Shown here one piece after another: positions 47,961 through 60,302 of a stretch of DNA of 64,000 nt. The notes beneath the pieces were generated by a model. The model did not search any database. It saw only the letters and a program-made list of their open reading frames with translations, and had not been told where the DNA came from. Source of the DNA: Opisthocomus hoazin (lineage: Eukaryota; Chordata; Aves; Opisthocomiformes; Opisthocomidae). The DNA lies in assembly GCF_030867145.1 (NCBI RefSeq), contig NC_134428.1, positions 9,610,001 through 9,674,000 of the forward strand. The letters run 5' to 3'. Numbering within the stretch: the first letter of the stretch is position 1; each line of letters opens with the position of its first letter. The position numbers and the translations under genes were made by a program.

Positions 47961-50900
47961 GACTTCACCACTGTGGAAATGCTAATTCACGCTCTCATCT
48001 TGCCTCCCACAATCTATTGTCAGTTCTCCTTCTGTGTTCTTTAAAAGTCCAGCTTCCTAAACTACTCTGAATGTAAACTACCACTGAAGAAGTGCAATTA
48101 TGTGATTCCACCCACAAACAACTCTACCATTTTCAGTTGCATTTCAGGATCCCAGTTAAATTCATCCTTCCTATTTTTAAGTCTTCAAATGCGATTGCCC
48201 CAGGGAGCCTTCCAGATGTTTATCTCTGTGCTCCCAGCCCTGCTCTTTCTGTTACACTAATTGGAGTCTTCCTCCTCCCTGCAACATTCTGCATAGTTCT
48301 GGCATTGCCGTGGTGAGACACTCCTCCTCCTCAGACCCCACATCTAGGAGCAGTTTTCCAGCAATTAATTCTCAGTGTCTGCTCGAATATCTGTCGCAAT
48401 CATTCGTGTTCCCATATGCCTCTCAAAGTATCTTCAAGAGGAGGAAAAAAAAAAAGCACCTCTTGCGTTTCTTAAGGTTTTCATGAAAAAAGGCTGAAGG
48501 CACCTCTTTTATTCTCTCCTAGGTTTCTGGCTTGCTTGCACTTTGCCCTCTCCAGCTTTGCTGTCTGGCGGATAGCATAGGAAAACCAGGAGGACGACGG
48601 CAATAGGGCTGACATCTGAGCAACCAGAGGGCAGGGGTTTCCAATCTAACTGCTGCTTCTTCCTGCTGCAGAACTCAAACTCCCAGTAACACTTCGGAGA
48701 CAACTTACTCTGGGGGAAATTCAGCAGTCACATCTTTATCAAAAGCCCATGGGCTTTCACGTTGGAAGTTTCTTGTAGGAACAATGAAGCTTCATAATTC
48801 TGATACTCTGTTCAGACACATACACACCCCCCAAAAAAACAGGGGAGGGGAAGTGGGCACAGAAAGACTTTTGCGATTTTACTGAGAATTTCTGACCCGA
48901 AATCAAAACTCAAGACACTGAAGGACACTGCGTTGGTTCTCGAATCTGCCTGCACAGAGCTCCCCGCAGCATCAGGGCTCTCATTTGAAAGTGATAAAGT
49001 TAGGTCCTCTAGGATCTCGTTTTGTTCACTGCAAAGCAAAAGGTGTATCTTCCCAAGTTTATCTTTAAAAAGTTTCTTTCTGTTATTAATTTCACTTCTT
49101 TTATTTAATACCCTCTCTAGGATCTTTTGTCTGCCACTTAAAACAAATGGATTAATTCAGCCACTGCTGTAAGGTTCATTTGAAGTCAAAATGCCAACGG
49201 CAGATCTCAGTTGCCATGCTTTATTTAGTCATTTTGTGACTAAAGATTTTTGTGAGGTTTGCTTGTTAAACAGCTTACAAGAATAATCTCCAATACAGGA
49301 ATCCGGTCCTTCCGTGCGGACTCCACTGCCTTCATCGGGTTTACCCGGGCTGATCGAACTGCAGGATCAGTTCCTACGTTTGTCCTGAACTCTGCTGGAT
49401 TGTAACTAACACATTGGAAAGAAATCAAATCTAGCCCTTAATACATGACAGATTATTCTAATACGACAAAGATTCGATGCAGCCGTAGCATCACCTGTGC
49501 TTGCGCTGCCCCTGCCCTGCTTCCACAGTTTGTTAAACTGGCAGGATAAAGCGAAGACCGGGGTGAAGCGGAATCCGTGGCAGAGAGGAGGTAATCATTA
49601 ATGTGGACTCTTGAAAGAAGGAAAGGATTTGTGGAGGCAGGTTCTTCTTCTGAGGAAGGCGGCAGAGGAAGGAGATGAGGAAACTGCAGCGGACAGATGG
49701 CACTGTAGGTCTCAGCCCGATGCCCGGGCTGCCACCAGCTTCACGGTACACAAAAGATAAACTCAGTGTCCAGGTGGGGATCTGGTGTGCGGCCAGGCGA
49801 AGGAAGGTGATCTCAGGGAGCAGAAATGGCTGACATTTTGAAGTACTCAGATTTTTCACGCTACATTCTATATTTATTGTCACTTGAACATAGTAGTTTG
49901 TTGGCCAAGCAGCACTAACACCTGGCAGACCTAGCCAACATCAGGAAACATTTTGTTGAGCCCAGACAGTATCTGCCCATCCCTGTGACCCTCTCCTGTG
50001 ACCAGACAAGCAGGGAACTACATTTGTGGATACACAACTAACCCTCTAGTTGGCAAGACCCAGCTTAAATGTGTGTTGCGGTCTCCTGGCTCAGGCCTCT
50101 GGTCCTTTGCAGAGGAGGGGTCACAGAGGAGGTCTGTGACAAAGCCAGGAACTGAAGCCCCATCTCCTAAGGCTCAGCCTGGTACCTGAACTGGGAAGTT
50201 TCTGTTCTTGTCATCTTCAAGAACTCTCTGGGCGAAGGGCACAGAAATTCCTTGGTACCCTCCACAACTTGCTTTTGATGTTGAAAGCCAGGAGACTTAA
50301 ACTAACAGAAAATTTGCAGCAGGGTGATCAATTGCTAGACCGTGCCTGTAGAATTCACCTAATTTTCCATCCCACTGCTCTGTGCCACCTTTCCTTGGAT
50401 GTGTGATATGGGGATGGCCAGAACATACAGACCATCATTTTTTTTCTAAAAAGGACCACAGAACCCCCTTCTGCTTTAGTATACATGCAGCTCATGTTCC
50501 GGTGCTGACAGCGAGTTAGCTGCCGCACGGCCTGCGGTGCACAACAAGTCGCTTCATCTTTCGCTGCCCACGTACAAATACGGTGACCTGAAACACCTCA
50601 CCTCCCTTGCCGAGGAGGAGATGTACGGGTTAGTCCAACACCGCATCACAAGCCCTCGGAGAACCTCTGCAGGTCGAAGTGCTCTGGCAGACCAACGCGT
50701 GCTGCACAGGAGGCAGCAGTTTCCTTACTGGCAATCCCCATCTTCCACTAATAATACATTCATTTTAAAAAGGGCTGTTGCATGTATACCTAACTGCAGA
50801 GCTACTTTCCAGCTTCACCTTCTGCCTCCTGCTCGGAGCGAGACTCCGCTTTTACAGCTGCCCTTAGCTGATCCATCGCAGTCGTACAGAAAGAGATGGG

Positions 50901-51432
50901 CCAGTAAAGGAACTTCCATTCGCTCTTTACTTTGAAGGTACATCACTGTAACACCAGACTTCATAGTTCACTGTGTCCGCAAAACTTGATGAGAAAAAGG
51001 AACCACTGGGCTTCTCAAAGATGGCAGACAGACACTGAGTCACCACCTAGAAGCTTCAATGTAGACATTTAGCAAAACAGGCTTGGTTTTATTGTGAAAA
51101 TTAAACTTCATCAATTCTTCTTTTTTTTAATAGCTACAAAATGTCTTGACTCTCTGTGAAAATCGTATGAAAGATGTGGCTTTGGAAAACTGCTCAAAAA
51201 TGTACTTTAAATCATGTAAAGCTTTGAACTGCAGGATGCGTTCAGTTGTAATGGATTTACCACATTTTATCATTTAGGAATAATGATTTATCTCTCTTCT
51301 TAAAAGAGAATGTTTGTTCAATTGAAGAGAAATCGGCAAGCCAAAGACCTCTGAATTGAAAACATTCCTGAAAATTTTGTAATTACGTATTTCGCCCTAG
51401 TTTCCTGAGGAAACAGAGCTTAGGTTGTTGCG
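47961..51432. other. Intergenic DNA, nothing recognised
   Basis: No recognised gene or interspersed repeat. It includes an A-rich run at 48445-48456 and AT-rich unique sequence at 50990-51420. Confidence 0.45.
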
Positions 51433-51459
51433 CTGCCTGCCTGCTTGCCTGCCTGCTTG
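51433..51459. repeat. GCCT/GCTT tetranucleotide repeat
   Basis: About six units of GCCTGCCTGCTT are arranged as a short higher-order pattern. Confidence 0.75.
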
Positions 51460-51540
51460 TCACTCTCAAAAACGATTAAGAGGTAGAAGGCTGAACTAAC
51501 AAATACCTGCAGATTTTGTGGAAATTGCTGGCTCATTAAA

Positions 51541-51606
51541 GAACCACAGAATTATTTCAGTTGGGAGGGACCTTCAGAGGTCGTCAGGCCCAGGCCCTGC
51601 TCAGAG
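51541..51606 (-). mobile_element. Short CR1 3'-tail remnant
   Basis: The plus strand reads ACAGAATTATTTCAGTTGGG then AGGGACCTTCAGAGGTCGTC. This is the reverse complement of the CR1 3' end (GACC, GGTCCCTTCCAAC, then the ATTCTATG tail). It is severely 5'-truncated and diverged. Confidence 0.7.
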
Positions 51607-54600
51607 AAAGACGGGTAATTTGGAGCTCTTTGTCACTTTGTGGGAAGAAAAGCCATGAAAGTCTGGCGTTACTGAAGGATGTTGAGTGTTAGAAAATGTG
51701 AAACATTCATTTACAGGACGTGAAACTCCATCCATCCCACTACGTGTGCAACAAGCTGTTACAGCCCAATACATACATTGCAGCCAAACAAATTATCCGG
51801 TTTTTCCATCTGATTTTGTGCCTTCAACAACATTTTCTGCCTTTGGCCCGCTGCCTTCCTGTCTCACGTGCTGCAGGAGGCTCGTGATTGATTCTTTTCT
51901 TCCCAACGCTCAGCTGGAAGGTGTTCACAAGAGCCATGGATCGCCTGGTTCAGCTGGAAGGTCTCTGACTTGCAACTGCATCAGTCTAGAGCGCCCGGGC
52001 CGTTGGATTTGATTCTTTGGCTCCCTAAATAAGGTCTCCTGGGAATCCCCGTTCGCTCTTGAGGTACAAAGCAAGCCAGGCAGCACCAGCAGCAGGGCAA
52101 AGCATCAGAAGGACCACGAGCAAGGGAACAGAGAGCTTCCGGCAACCACAGGAGTATTTTAACTACTTCTGTCACTGCGGTGCCGAGCATCTCTGATCGT
52201 GGATATGGGACGAAGGAGAAAAGCTGCGAGAGACCAGAAGCTGCTGCCAGAGCGGGGGAGGCAGCCTGGTACAACTGCAGGTATGGTCCCATGAGTGCAA
52301 ACTCAGTGTGCGGAGGGAGCATGGTGCTGGCACAGAGGCACCTTTGCATTAATGTATACTCATCCAGAAGCAGAGCAGAGCAAGCTGCACAAGCAGCAAC
52401 CCCAGTTTTGCTGGTTTAGTGCATCTCTATTAAGGGTGTGTGCTGGTGTAATTGCCCTCCTGTCATTACATGGCTATGAATTTCCCTAATTATAGACATG
52501 GCCACCTGCACACGTTATGGAGCACCATACGTGGTGCTGGAGGTAAGCATCGAGACTGGCCAGGAGACGACATCTCTGAAGCTGAAGCCCGGGCAGCAGA
52601 TGGAACCAAGTGGGAAGCAAGGTCTCCTGACGCAGTCGTGACACGGGGAGGAAATCGGCCGACTGGCAGACACGCTCCTGGTCTAGTGACGCTGCTGTGG
52701 GGCAGAGGACGGACTAAGCATCCTCCTCCTTTCCTTCAGCCCAGTTTTCCACGGTTCCCTCCTGCAGCTGTCCCTGAGGTGGCCATCAGGCCCAGCCGCA
52801 GCTGGAGGGTACCCCAGCACGGTGGCCTCCAGGAGCAGAAGCAGGGCAAGGGCAGCCTCCCCAGCTCCCCAGTGGCCAGGACCTCCCACCCAGAGAGGAG
52901 AAACGCAGCGGGGGCACGGGGCTCGCTCCGGCTCCTGAAGGCTCAGCCTCACACACAGGCAGGCGAACACCGGCTTGCGAGTGTTTTAAAAATAAACAGC
53001 CCAAGTGGGATTTATTTTTACATTTCAGGGAGGCTGGGGAGCGGGTCAGCCTCACAAAACGAAGCCCATCTCTTCAATGGCATTTTAAAGATGTGATAGC
53101 ACCTCTTTAACTTGGTCTCTCATTACAATGAGTAACGCAGAGGGAAGGCCGGGAGGCTGCAGCCCGGCCGGCCGGCAGCCCTGCTGACCCCAGAGCGGCA
53201 GGAAGGGATCGGGGTCACCTCTGCCTGCTGATCTAGGGTCCTTCGCTTGGGTGCAGCTCCACCGGGCTCCCCAGCGCTCTGCGTGGGCACCAGGGCTGGG
53301 AGGGACTGGATTAGCTGGCAGGATAGAGGCCTAAATTTAGATGAGATTCAGCAAGTGGGTGTACGAAATGAAAGGAAGGAGTGGAAAAGGAAGGACAAGA
53401 ACAAAAGCGATAGGAGTGGATACACAGACTGTATTCACCACGTTCCCGCTCGTGATCTCTATTTTTTTTAAGCATCAGTGACCCTCGCCAGGGATTTGCC
53501 CAACTCTTCCACACGAGGAATTTGCCATCAGAACCACAGCAGGCGGGAATCACTTGCAGAGGGATGTGGCTGTTGAGGATGGAGCACGCAGTGCCAAACC
53601 AGGTTTATTAAGAAAATGCAAGGCGTTTACGGAGCTGCTGGATCAATCAGTGATTGGGTACCAGTGCTGGAGAAACGGCTGGGTGAAATGCTGGCAGCGC
53701 TGATGTGGCCAGGCGGTTAGACAAACAGTGACCGTCCTCTCCTTCCAAGGACAGAGCTTTCATGTCTCGTACTGCAGAACGGTGAGCAGCAGAAAGTTTC
53801 AGGAGGGAGGGAGTGGCATTGGGCCAGAAATACTCGGCAGAAGAAATTTTCATGCAGTTGGGATAAAATGTTAGCATCTGTTGAGATCTGGACTTCACCT
53901 TAGGACTGGCAATTAACGCAATTTCTATTTCCTGCCTAGAAACAATCACTGGCTGATGGTACAAAATACCTACCGTTTAATTATTTCAGAAATGCATTTG
54001 AGACGATTATATGCACATACTTAAAAAATATTACCTCTTAAGCACCTGACTCTTTTTTCAATAGATTTTCTTTTTTTTACTCACAGCTATTTCACACAAT
54101 GACACATTTTCACATTTTTTCAAAACATTATCAGGTACTTGAGTTCCTGTTGTAGCTGGACTGTGGAGAGATAAAGTTGACTTAAATTAGGAATATGCAA
54201 ACAGGGGAGGTGCTTCATAGAGATACACTGTCTTCAAAAACTGTTGATAAACTGTTCCTGCACCCAGGACAATTCCCGTGTCTCTCTTCCACACCGCCCT
54301 TTCCACAGCAAAGGATCTGACGGACGCATTTAGTGTGACTTCTGCTCCTCTAACATAGGAGAATCCAACAGTTCTAGAAAATTAGCTACCTTAGAATGAA
54401 CCGAAGCTCAGCGAAGTTTTTGTGTATAAGAGAACGTTTTGACGCTTTGGATAACATCAGCTTGTGGTTAACCTTAAGGATTCACTCTTTGCAGTGGTGA
54501 AATTGTTTTGCTCGCTTGTGCCTTGCCCACAAACCCAGTGTCCGTGGCTGAAGAACGCGGTAATAACCCATAGCCACCTTCTTGTTGTGACACACTGGCT

Positions 54601-55099
54601 CGTCCTGTATCGGGGATCGCCTGTGGAGGGAGGACGGAGGGATGAGTTCAAACCTGTGTATGATTTAGGAGGTTGGAATGGAAGTCATTAGGAAAGAGCA
54701 ATTGTTCTGGGAGGTAATTACAGGGCAAGACTGGCGGTGGGGAATTCAAAGTTTAGGACATTAAGAAACTAAAGGTACGTGCATCAATCTCTGTTGGATC
54801 TCTGTCCTAATCCCCCTCTCTTGCTGAGATACTGTAAACCCAGGCCTAGCAGATTTGCCATGTTCTTGCCTGGGTCAACAGCAACAAACCATTTCTGGGT
54901 TTGTAAATCATTTTTCTTTAAACGGCTTTTGAAAATCGAGGGGAACAAGTGGGAACATCAGAATGTACTTCTTGGAAGGCAAGCCGTCAAATTAACTGTT
55001 TTCAAAAGCCCATCTTCCCACCAATATCCTCAACTTCCCTTATTCTTTCTAGCTCTGGAGCTTTTCTACTCAAGGTGGGGCTTCAGACTCGGAGGTTAT
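51607..55099. other. Intergenic DNA left of the USP7 island
   Basis: No gene is recognised. A direct repeat of TTCAGCTGGAAGGT-like sequence occurs at 51909-51963. A 214-codon ORF at 52452-53096 lies in moderately GC-rich sequence without recognisable motifs. Positions 53960-54180 are AT-rich and unique. Confidence 0.45.
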
Positions 55100-55910
55100 T
55101 TTCCTCTCCTGCCCACCCCTGCAGACTCCCGCGTCGCTGCGAGGGGGCCAGCTGGAGCCCAGGCGGGCTGGACTTGCTCATTTTACAAACCAGAAAAATA
55201 AACAAACTTTCAGTCCACTTGTCCGCTGGCAGCCAGACCAGCGTTGTCTGCCGGGGTACATTCGCGGTCCCTTCCGGAGGGCCAGCTTCGCGCCTCCTCA
55301 GCCCTGCCCTGCAGAGACTGTCCCTCTGCCCGGGGCTGCGAAGGACAGACCGGCCCGCTCGTCCTCAGCCCGCCATCGCCTCTTTCGTCCCTCAGCGAAG
55401 TCGCTCCCTTCACTGCCCCGACCCCAGGCTGTCATCACTCGGCCGCACCCTTCCCTCCTCCTTCCACCGGAGGGAAACGGACCGGTCTCTCCCCAGGGAG
55501 GGACGACGTCCTCCCCGCCAGGCTCCTGGCCGGCAGCGGCACCCCGGTGAGGACCGGCCCTGCTCCCGGCACAGCGTTCCCTTCCCGCCCCACACAAACG
55601 AGTCCTCCGCCCGGGGGGGCCCTCACACGGGGCTGCTGCCCCCCGCCGGGCCTCACCCCGGCTCCGAGGCCCGCGCTCGGAAGGGCCCGCCGGGCCCCGC
55701 CGCAGCCGGGCGCGGAAGCCCCGGGCCCCGCCGGAGCCCGGCCCGGTGCAGCACTCCCCGCGCGGGTGGAGCCGGGCGGGCAGCGCGGCCCCGCCCCTCC
55801 GGCCTCCTGTGGCGGCAGCTGCTGTTCCCGGGGCGGCCGCGGCGCCGCCTCCTCCCCGGCTCGCTGGGCTGCCCCTCATGCGGATGTGACATTTCACGGC
55901 GCTTACCGCA

Positions 55911-55922
55911 GCCGCCATTTTG
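55911..55922 (-). promoter_or_regulatory. YY1-type site in the USP7 promoter
   Basis: The minus strand reads CAAAATGGCGGC, the same core as the HAPSTR1 intron 1 copies but extended to the full consensus. It lies 570 nt upstream of the USP7 start codon and points away from USP7. Confidence 0.5.
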
Positions 55923-56161
55923 AGACGGGAGAGGGCTGGCGGCGGCCGAGCGGGCTCAGCGCGCCGGGGCAGGGGCGGAGGGCGGCGGGCCGGGAGCGGC
56001 GGGCCGGGCGGCGGGCAGCGGCCGGGCCGGGGCGCTGGGGGGGGCGGGAGGGCGGAGGAGGGGCCCCGCGGCGCCTCCCCGACTTCGCAGCGCCTTGGAC
56101 ACCTCGCCGGGGGAGGGGGACGCGCCGGGCGCCGCCGGGCCCTGACTCCTGGTCTCCCGTT

Positions 56162-56175
56162 CCCCCCCCCCCCCC
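56162..56175. repeat. C14 homopolymer
   Basis: Fourteen consecutive C residues, followed by further C/T runs, in the likely USP7 5' leader or core promoter. It is prone to length variation and sequencing error. Confidence 0.8.
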
Positions 56176-56491
56176 TTCCCCCTTCCCCTCCCCTCCGGCG
56201 GCCTCGGGGACACCGCCACCCCCGGCCGGTCCCTCCTCCCCCCCACCCCTTCCCCCCCGACCGGGTGCCGCCGCCGAGATTGGGCGAATAGCGAGCAAAT
56301 ACGTGCGCGTCTCGCTGCCGCCGCCGGCTGCCCGCTCCCTGCCCGCCGGAGCCCAGCCGCAGCCCCCCGAGGCGGGCGCCCAGCCCCGGCCGCTGCCCAG
56401 GCCCCGCCGCTCCTCCGCCCTTTCTCCTCCCGACTCAGGCCTGCAGCCCCCGGCGGGAAAGGCCCAGGCCGCCGCCGAGCCCCGGCCCGAC

Positions 56492-56564
56492 ATGAACCAC
56501 CATCAGCAGCAGCAGAAGCCCGGGGAGCAGCAGCTGAGCGAGCCCGAGGACATGGAGATGGAAG
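56492..56564 (+). CDS. USP7: USP7 (ubiquitin-specific protease 7 / HAUSP), first coding exon only
   Basis: The exon encodes MNHHQQQQKPGEQQLSEPED then MEME, plus one base of the next codon, and ends at donor GAAG|GTAACG. This is the recognised USP7 N-terminus. USP7 is a cysteine deubiquitinase, mostly nuclear, that acts on MDM2, p53 and many other proteins. The family order is a Gln-rich N-terminus, a TRAF-like domain, the catalytic USP domain and C-terminal ubiquitin-like domains; only the N-terminus lies here. The start has G at -3. The Gln run is shorter than I recall for human and is interrupted by His at position 4. The upstream frame is open far 5', but that region is promoter DNA. The remaining exons lie beyond 64000. 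The gene points away from HAPSTR1. Confidence 0.94.
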
Positions 56565-59500
56565 GTAACGCCGAGACCCCAACTCTGAGGAGAGTTTCCC
56601 CCGGCGCCGCGTCCCCCTCGGTGCTCCCGCCGCGGTGAACGCGGGCCTGGCCGGGGAAAGTTGCGGCGGTGCGGGGCTGGGGGAGGAATAGCGGGGGTGC
56701 TCCGCAGCAATCTGCATCGCGGGAGGGGGAGGGTGCGGGGGAAGCGCTGCCACAAAAGGGGACTCCGCGGCGGGCGGGCCCCCCCCTGGGTTGTGGGGGT
56801 CCGTCCCGAAGAGGCCGCGGTTTCGGGGAGGGGGGAAGGGGACGCGGCTGGGCCGGGGGCCGCGGGGCCTGGCCCGGTCCCCCTCCCCAGCTCCCCGCGG
56901 CGGGGCGGGCGCCGGGCTCCGGCCCGGGGCCGTGCGGGGCGGCGCGGGCCCGGCCGCTCATTGTATGCAGGCGAGCCACGCCGCTCGCCATTTTTAATTA
57001 ACCCTCCTTCCGAGGGGTGGTTTCCCGAAGCGGCGGCCGGGCGGGCCTGGCGCGGGGTCGGCGGGCTGCGCCCGGCCATGTGCGGAGCCCGCAGAGCCCT
57101 CGGCCCGCATCCTGCACCGTCATGCGGCCGCGCCGGGGAGGCTCAGCCCCGGCGGGCTCCCTCCCCGCTCCCCCGGCCCGGTTGGGGGGTTTGCGGGTTC
57201 GGTTTATTACTGTTTCTGGCCTTGTGTTGTTATTTTGACGCCCCCCCTGCTGGAGAACGCCCTTGGGCCGAGTTCAGCGCCGTGGCGGGGCTCGGTGCCC
57301 CGGGGAAGGCCGGGCGCGGGTGCGGTGCGCGGTCGGAAACACCGACACCCGGGTATCGCCGGGGACGCCGGCTCTGTCGCGACCGTTGTGACCGACAGGG
57401 ACTTCGGTATTCGCCCGGGGGAAGCTGTTTGGCTCGGGAAGGTGAGAGGTGGCCTGGCGAGCGCAGCTTGCCGCCGGACCGGGGCGAGCGAGGTGCTGCC
57501 GGGGGAGTTTTGCCCGGGGACCGTCGGGCTACGCTGCGAGAGGAGAAGGGCGTCGCGTAAAGTCTGGCTTTCTTGGACGTAAATCTGTCTTTCATAAAAT
57601 AATAGCTGAAAGTTACTATCAGAGCGACTGTTTTGGGTTCTGTTTTAGAAATATCTCCAAACTGGTGTTTATATACGATGTGACAAGCACAAAAGGAGGT
57701 GATTTGAAACATACCTCGTGTTTGTTTGTATGCGTACAAATATTAACGTCTGGGGGCTTATATATTCCCAGCAGATTGCTTGATAGCCTTTAGCAAGGCT
57801 AAAAAAACCCCTTCTTTTTCTCTGTCCCTTTCAAGTCCTTTAGAATACTGACGGTATTTAATGTTTTTATTTTTGTGGGCTTGATGCTCTACCATGCTGG
57901 GCACACTGTGAAATAGTGAACGTTTTTATGCAGTTTAAAGATGCCCTGGACTTCTGCGGGTTGCACCCTGCCGTGTCAGCGGGCATACAGGAGTCCAAAA
58001 TACACGCGGAAATCCTTTTGCTGGCTGTGGAAGTCTTAGGCTTGTGGCCATCTCCGTTGGAGGGGTGAGGAAGGAGCCCCTGCGTGTGTCCACGTAGCGA
58101 CGCTGAGGATACAGCGTCGTCTCGGAAATCTATCGGAGATCTGTTAGGCCGCCGCACAGCTGATTTCGGGTGATGCTACAAACTTGCTGGTTTGTGAGAG
58201 TTTACAGAACTGTCCATTTGTGCAAAAACAAAGCTAAGAAGGTTTAGCCTTTGGAGGTTTTTTGGCAATATTTGATTTTTCTTTAGGAATGTATTAGGTT
58301 TACAAGATTGCAGAGATCAGGTTATTGCTAACTTTTAATAAATGTTGTTGTCATGGGTATTTATTCGTTTAGCATGTAAAACAGTTTTCATCACCTTAAT
58401 GTATGGGTGCTTGTGCTTTCTGGAGAGGATGATTTCAAGCAGTGAGGAAAATATTTAATAACATGTAGTTAGCTTAATTTTAGCGTGCATGGAACAGTGT
58501 CAGATGCCATTCTTCAGTGAGAGATCAGATTAGATTCAGGAGGTATGTGAAGAATGCGCAGTGGGAAATTGCGCATCTTGATTTCGTGTTATGTGAAGAT
58601 TCACTCATTCTGCGCGCGGCTATGCCGGGTGAACAATTTTTTGTGAGTGAAATAACTGTTTCAGACTGAGTAGTACAAGTGTGGAATTAAACTCCTTAGG
58701 ATTAAATCGGATACGGTGTTTTGAGCGCCTGCCCTCATGTCCCTGTTTCTCTCCCTTACTTTTCCTTTATAACTAATTTACTCTTCCTTGATGACCTTAT
58801 GGATGCTCTGTAAGCGAAAGTAGTACTAGACAGGGCTATTGAACTTCAGGAGGGAGGGAGACAGACATGTCCTTTAGAAAGAAAAATTGGTTAATCTCTG
58901 CATCACGAAGGGCAGAAGCAGCGACAGCCTTGCTAAGGGGAAGGTACCTGCTCAGCAGGCCCAGGTGTGCAGGCTGGCCTGCTTGCGATACTCCGGCTCG
59001 AATGCTGGAGTGTTACAAATCACCTCCTTGTGTACTTGGTCTTCTGTTACCTGTGGATGTTGTGTGCCGTCACCGGTGGGCTTGCTGGGGATTGGCGGTA
59101 GTGAAACCTGGACAGAGAAATGTTACATTTATGAGAACTGTTGGAAGAGGCTGCGTCCCCTCGGCTGAAGGCAGCCGCTTCGCTGGCTGAGGGGGGCAGC
59201 TGGGCAAGCGCTGGCAGCATTCGCTGCCGCTCGTTTTCACCTCGTGTGCCACGCCAGCGACGGGGCCAGTGCACCTCCCTGTGACTGTAAACCCATCAAA
59301 ACTGAAAACAGAAAGCGGGGGTTCAAAATGTCGTTAGGTGTTTAATTTGGCCCCGTGTGGTGTTGTACAAATGCGGTGGAGGTTTGGCGTTAGGGCAGGA
59401 GGGAAGGAGAGGGGCAGCTTGAGCTGACGCAGGTGCTGGCAGTTGCCCGGCCAAATTCTGTCGCTGGCTGTGGACGCTGCGAGCACCCCTCATCTGCTGC

Positions 59501-60284
59501 TGTGTGAAGGCTGGTGATTGTGACTGCCTTTGGGCCGAAACCGGGCGGTACCATGCACGTGAGCTGCTGGTGCCAGAGTTTCAGATCAATTAACAGTTTG
59601 GGGTGGTGATTAGTAAATTGTCCTGTCAAAATTCCAAAGAGTTTATTTGTATGCTAAATAAATTTAGTGGATAAAAGAAATAATAGTTTGTCTGTACTGT
59701 GAGTAGGGTATGTGGGTTGCTTTATCACGCCAAGAGTTAGGCTGTTTAGTTGCTAGTGAGTTGCGCTATAAAGTGTAATTGAATCCAAGGCCTGATACTT
59801 TATATATGCTTCCTCTGTAACATCTTTTCTCAGTGTGTCTGAACTTCAAAGAACTGGGCTTAATACAAATCTACAGTTATGTGTTTCGTATAGTTCTTCC
59901 ATGAAAAGTCTCATTTGAGCCGTGATAACTGTAAGCTTCCCTTGTTTATACTTCGAATCTGCTTCTGAACTTTTTTGTAGGTTCAGCCTCTGCCCCTAGT
60001 TACGTGTGTACTTACGTGTGTGTTGCATTATGGAGGTTTCTCTTCCGAAGTAGCCAGCAGAAGCTTATCGGGACGGAGTCGCAGTCCGTGAGCACACAGC
60101 AACTGGGAGTTCAGGTTGCGCACTCGCGCTCTCCTGGTGGCAGCTCTGCAGCCTCTCAGGCAATACCGTCTTTTAAAGGTTTTTTCCCTAGTTAGAGCAA
60201 TTTAAAGTTGAGATTTGAATTCCAGGTGAAAAGATGCAAGATATTTACAGAGAACAAGAAAAAAACCCCAAACTGACATGCCTC

Positions 60285-60302
60285 TGTGTGTGTGTGTGTG
60301 TG
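60285..60302. repeat. (TG)9 microsatellite
   Basis: Nine uninterrupted TG units in USP7 intron 1. Confidence 0.9.

Larger units (their letters stand above)
55100..57570. promoter_or_regulatory. USP7: CpG-island promoter of USP7
   Basis: GC and CpG density is very high, bracketing the first USP7 exon. A YY1-type site lies at 55911-55922 and a C14 run at 56162-56175. No TATA box is seen. The start site probably lies between about 55900 and 56300, since no ATG occurs between the YY1-type site and the USP7 start codon. Confidence 0.85.

Noticed and set aside
55244-56638. A 464-codon plus-strand ORF over the USP7 island taken as one protein
   Set aside because: Only the last part (56492-56564) is recognised USP7. 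The rest is promoter-type GC-rich sequence, and the 3' end runs past a proper splice donor into intron 1.
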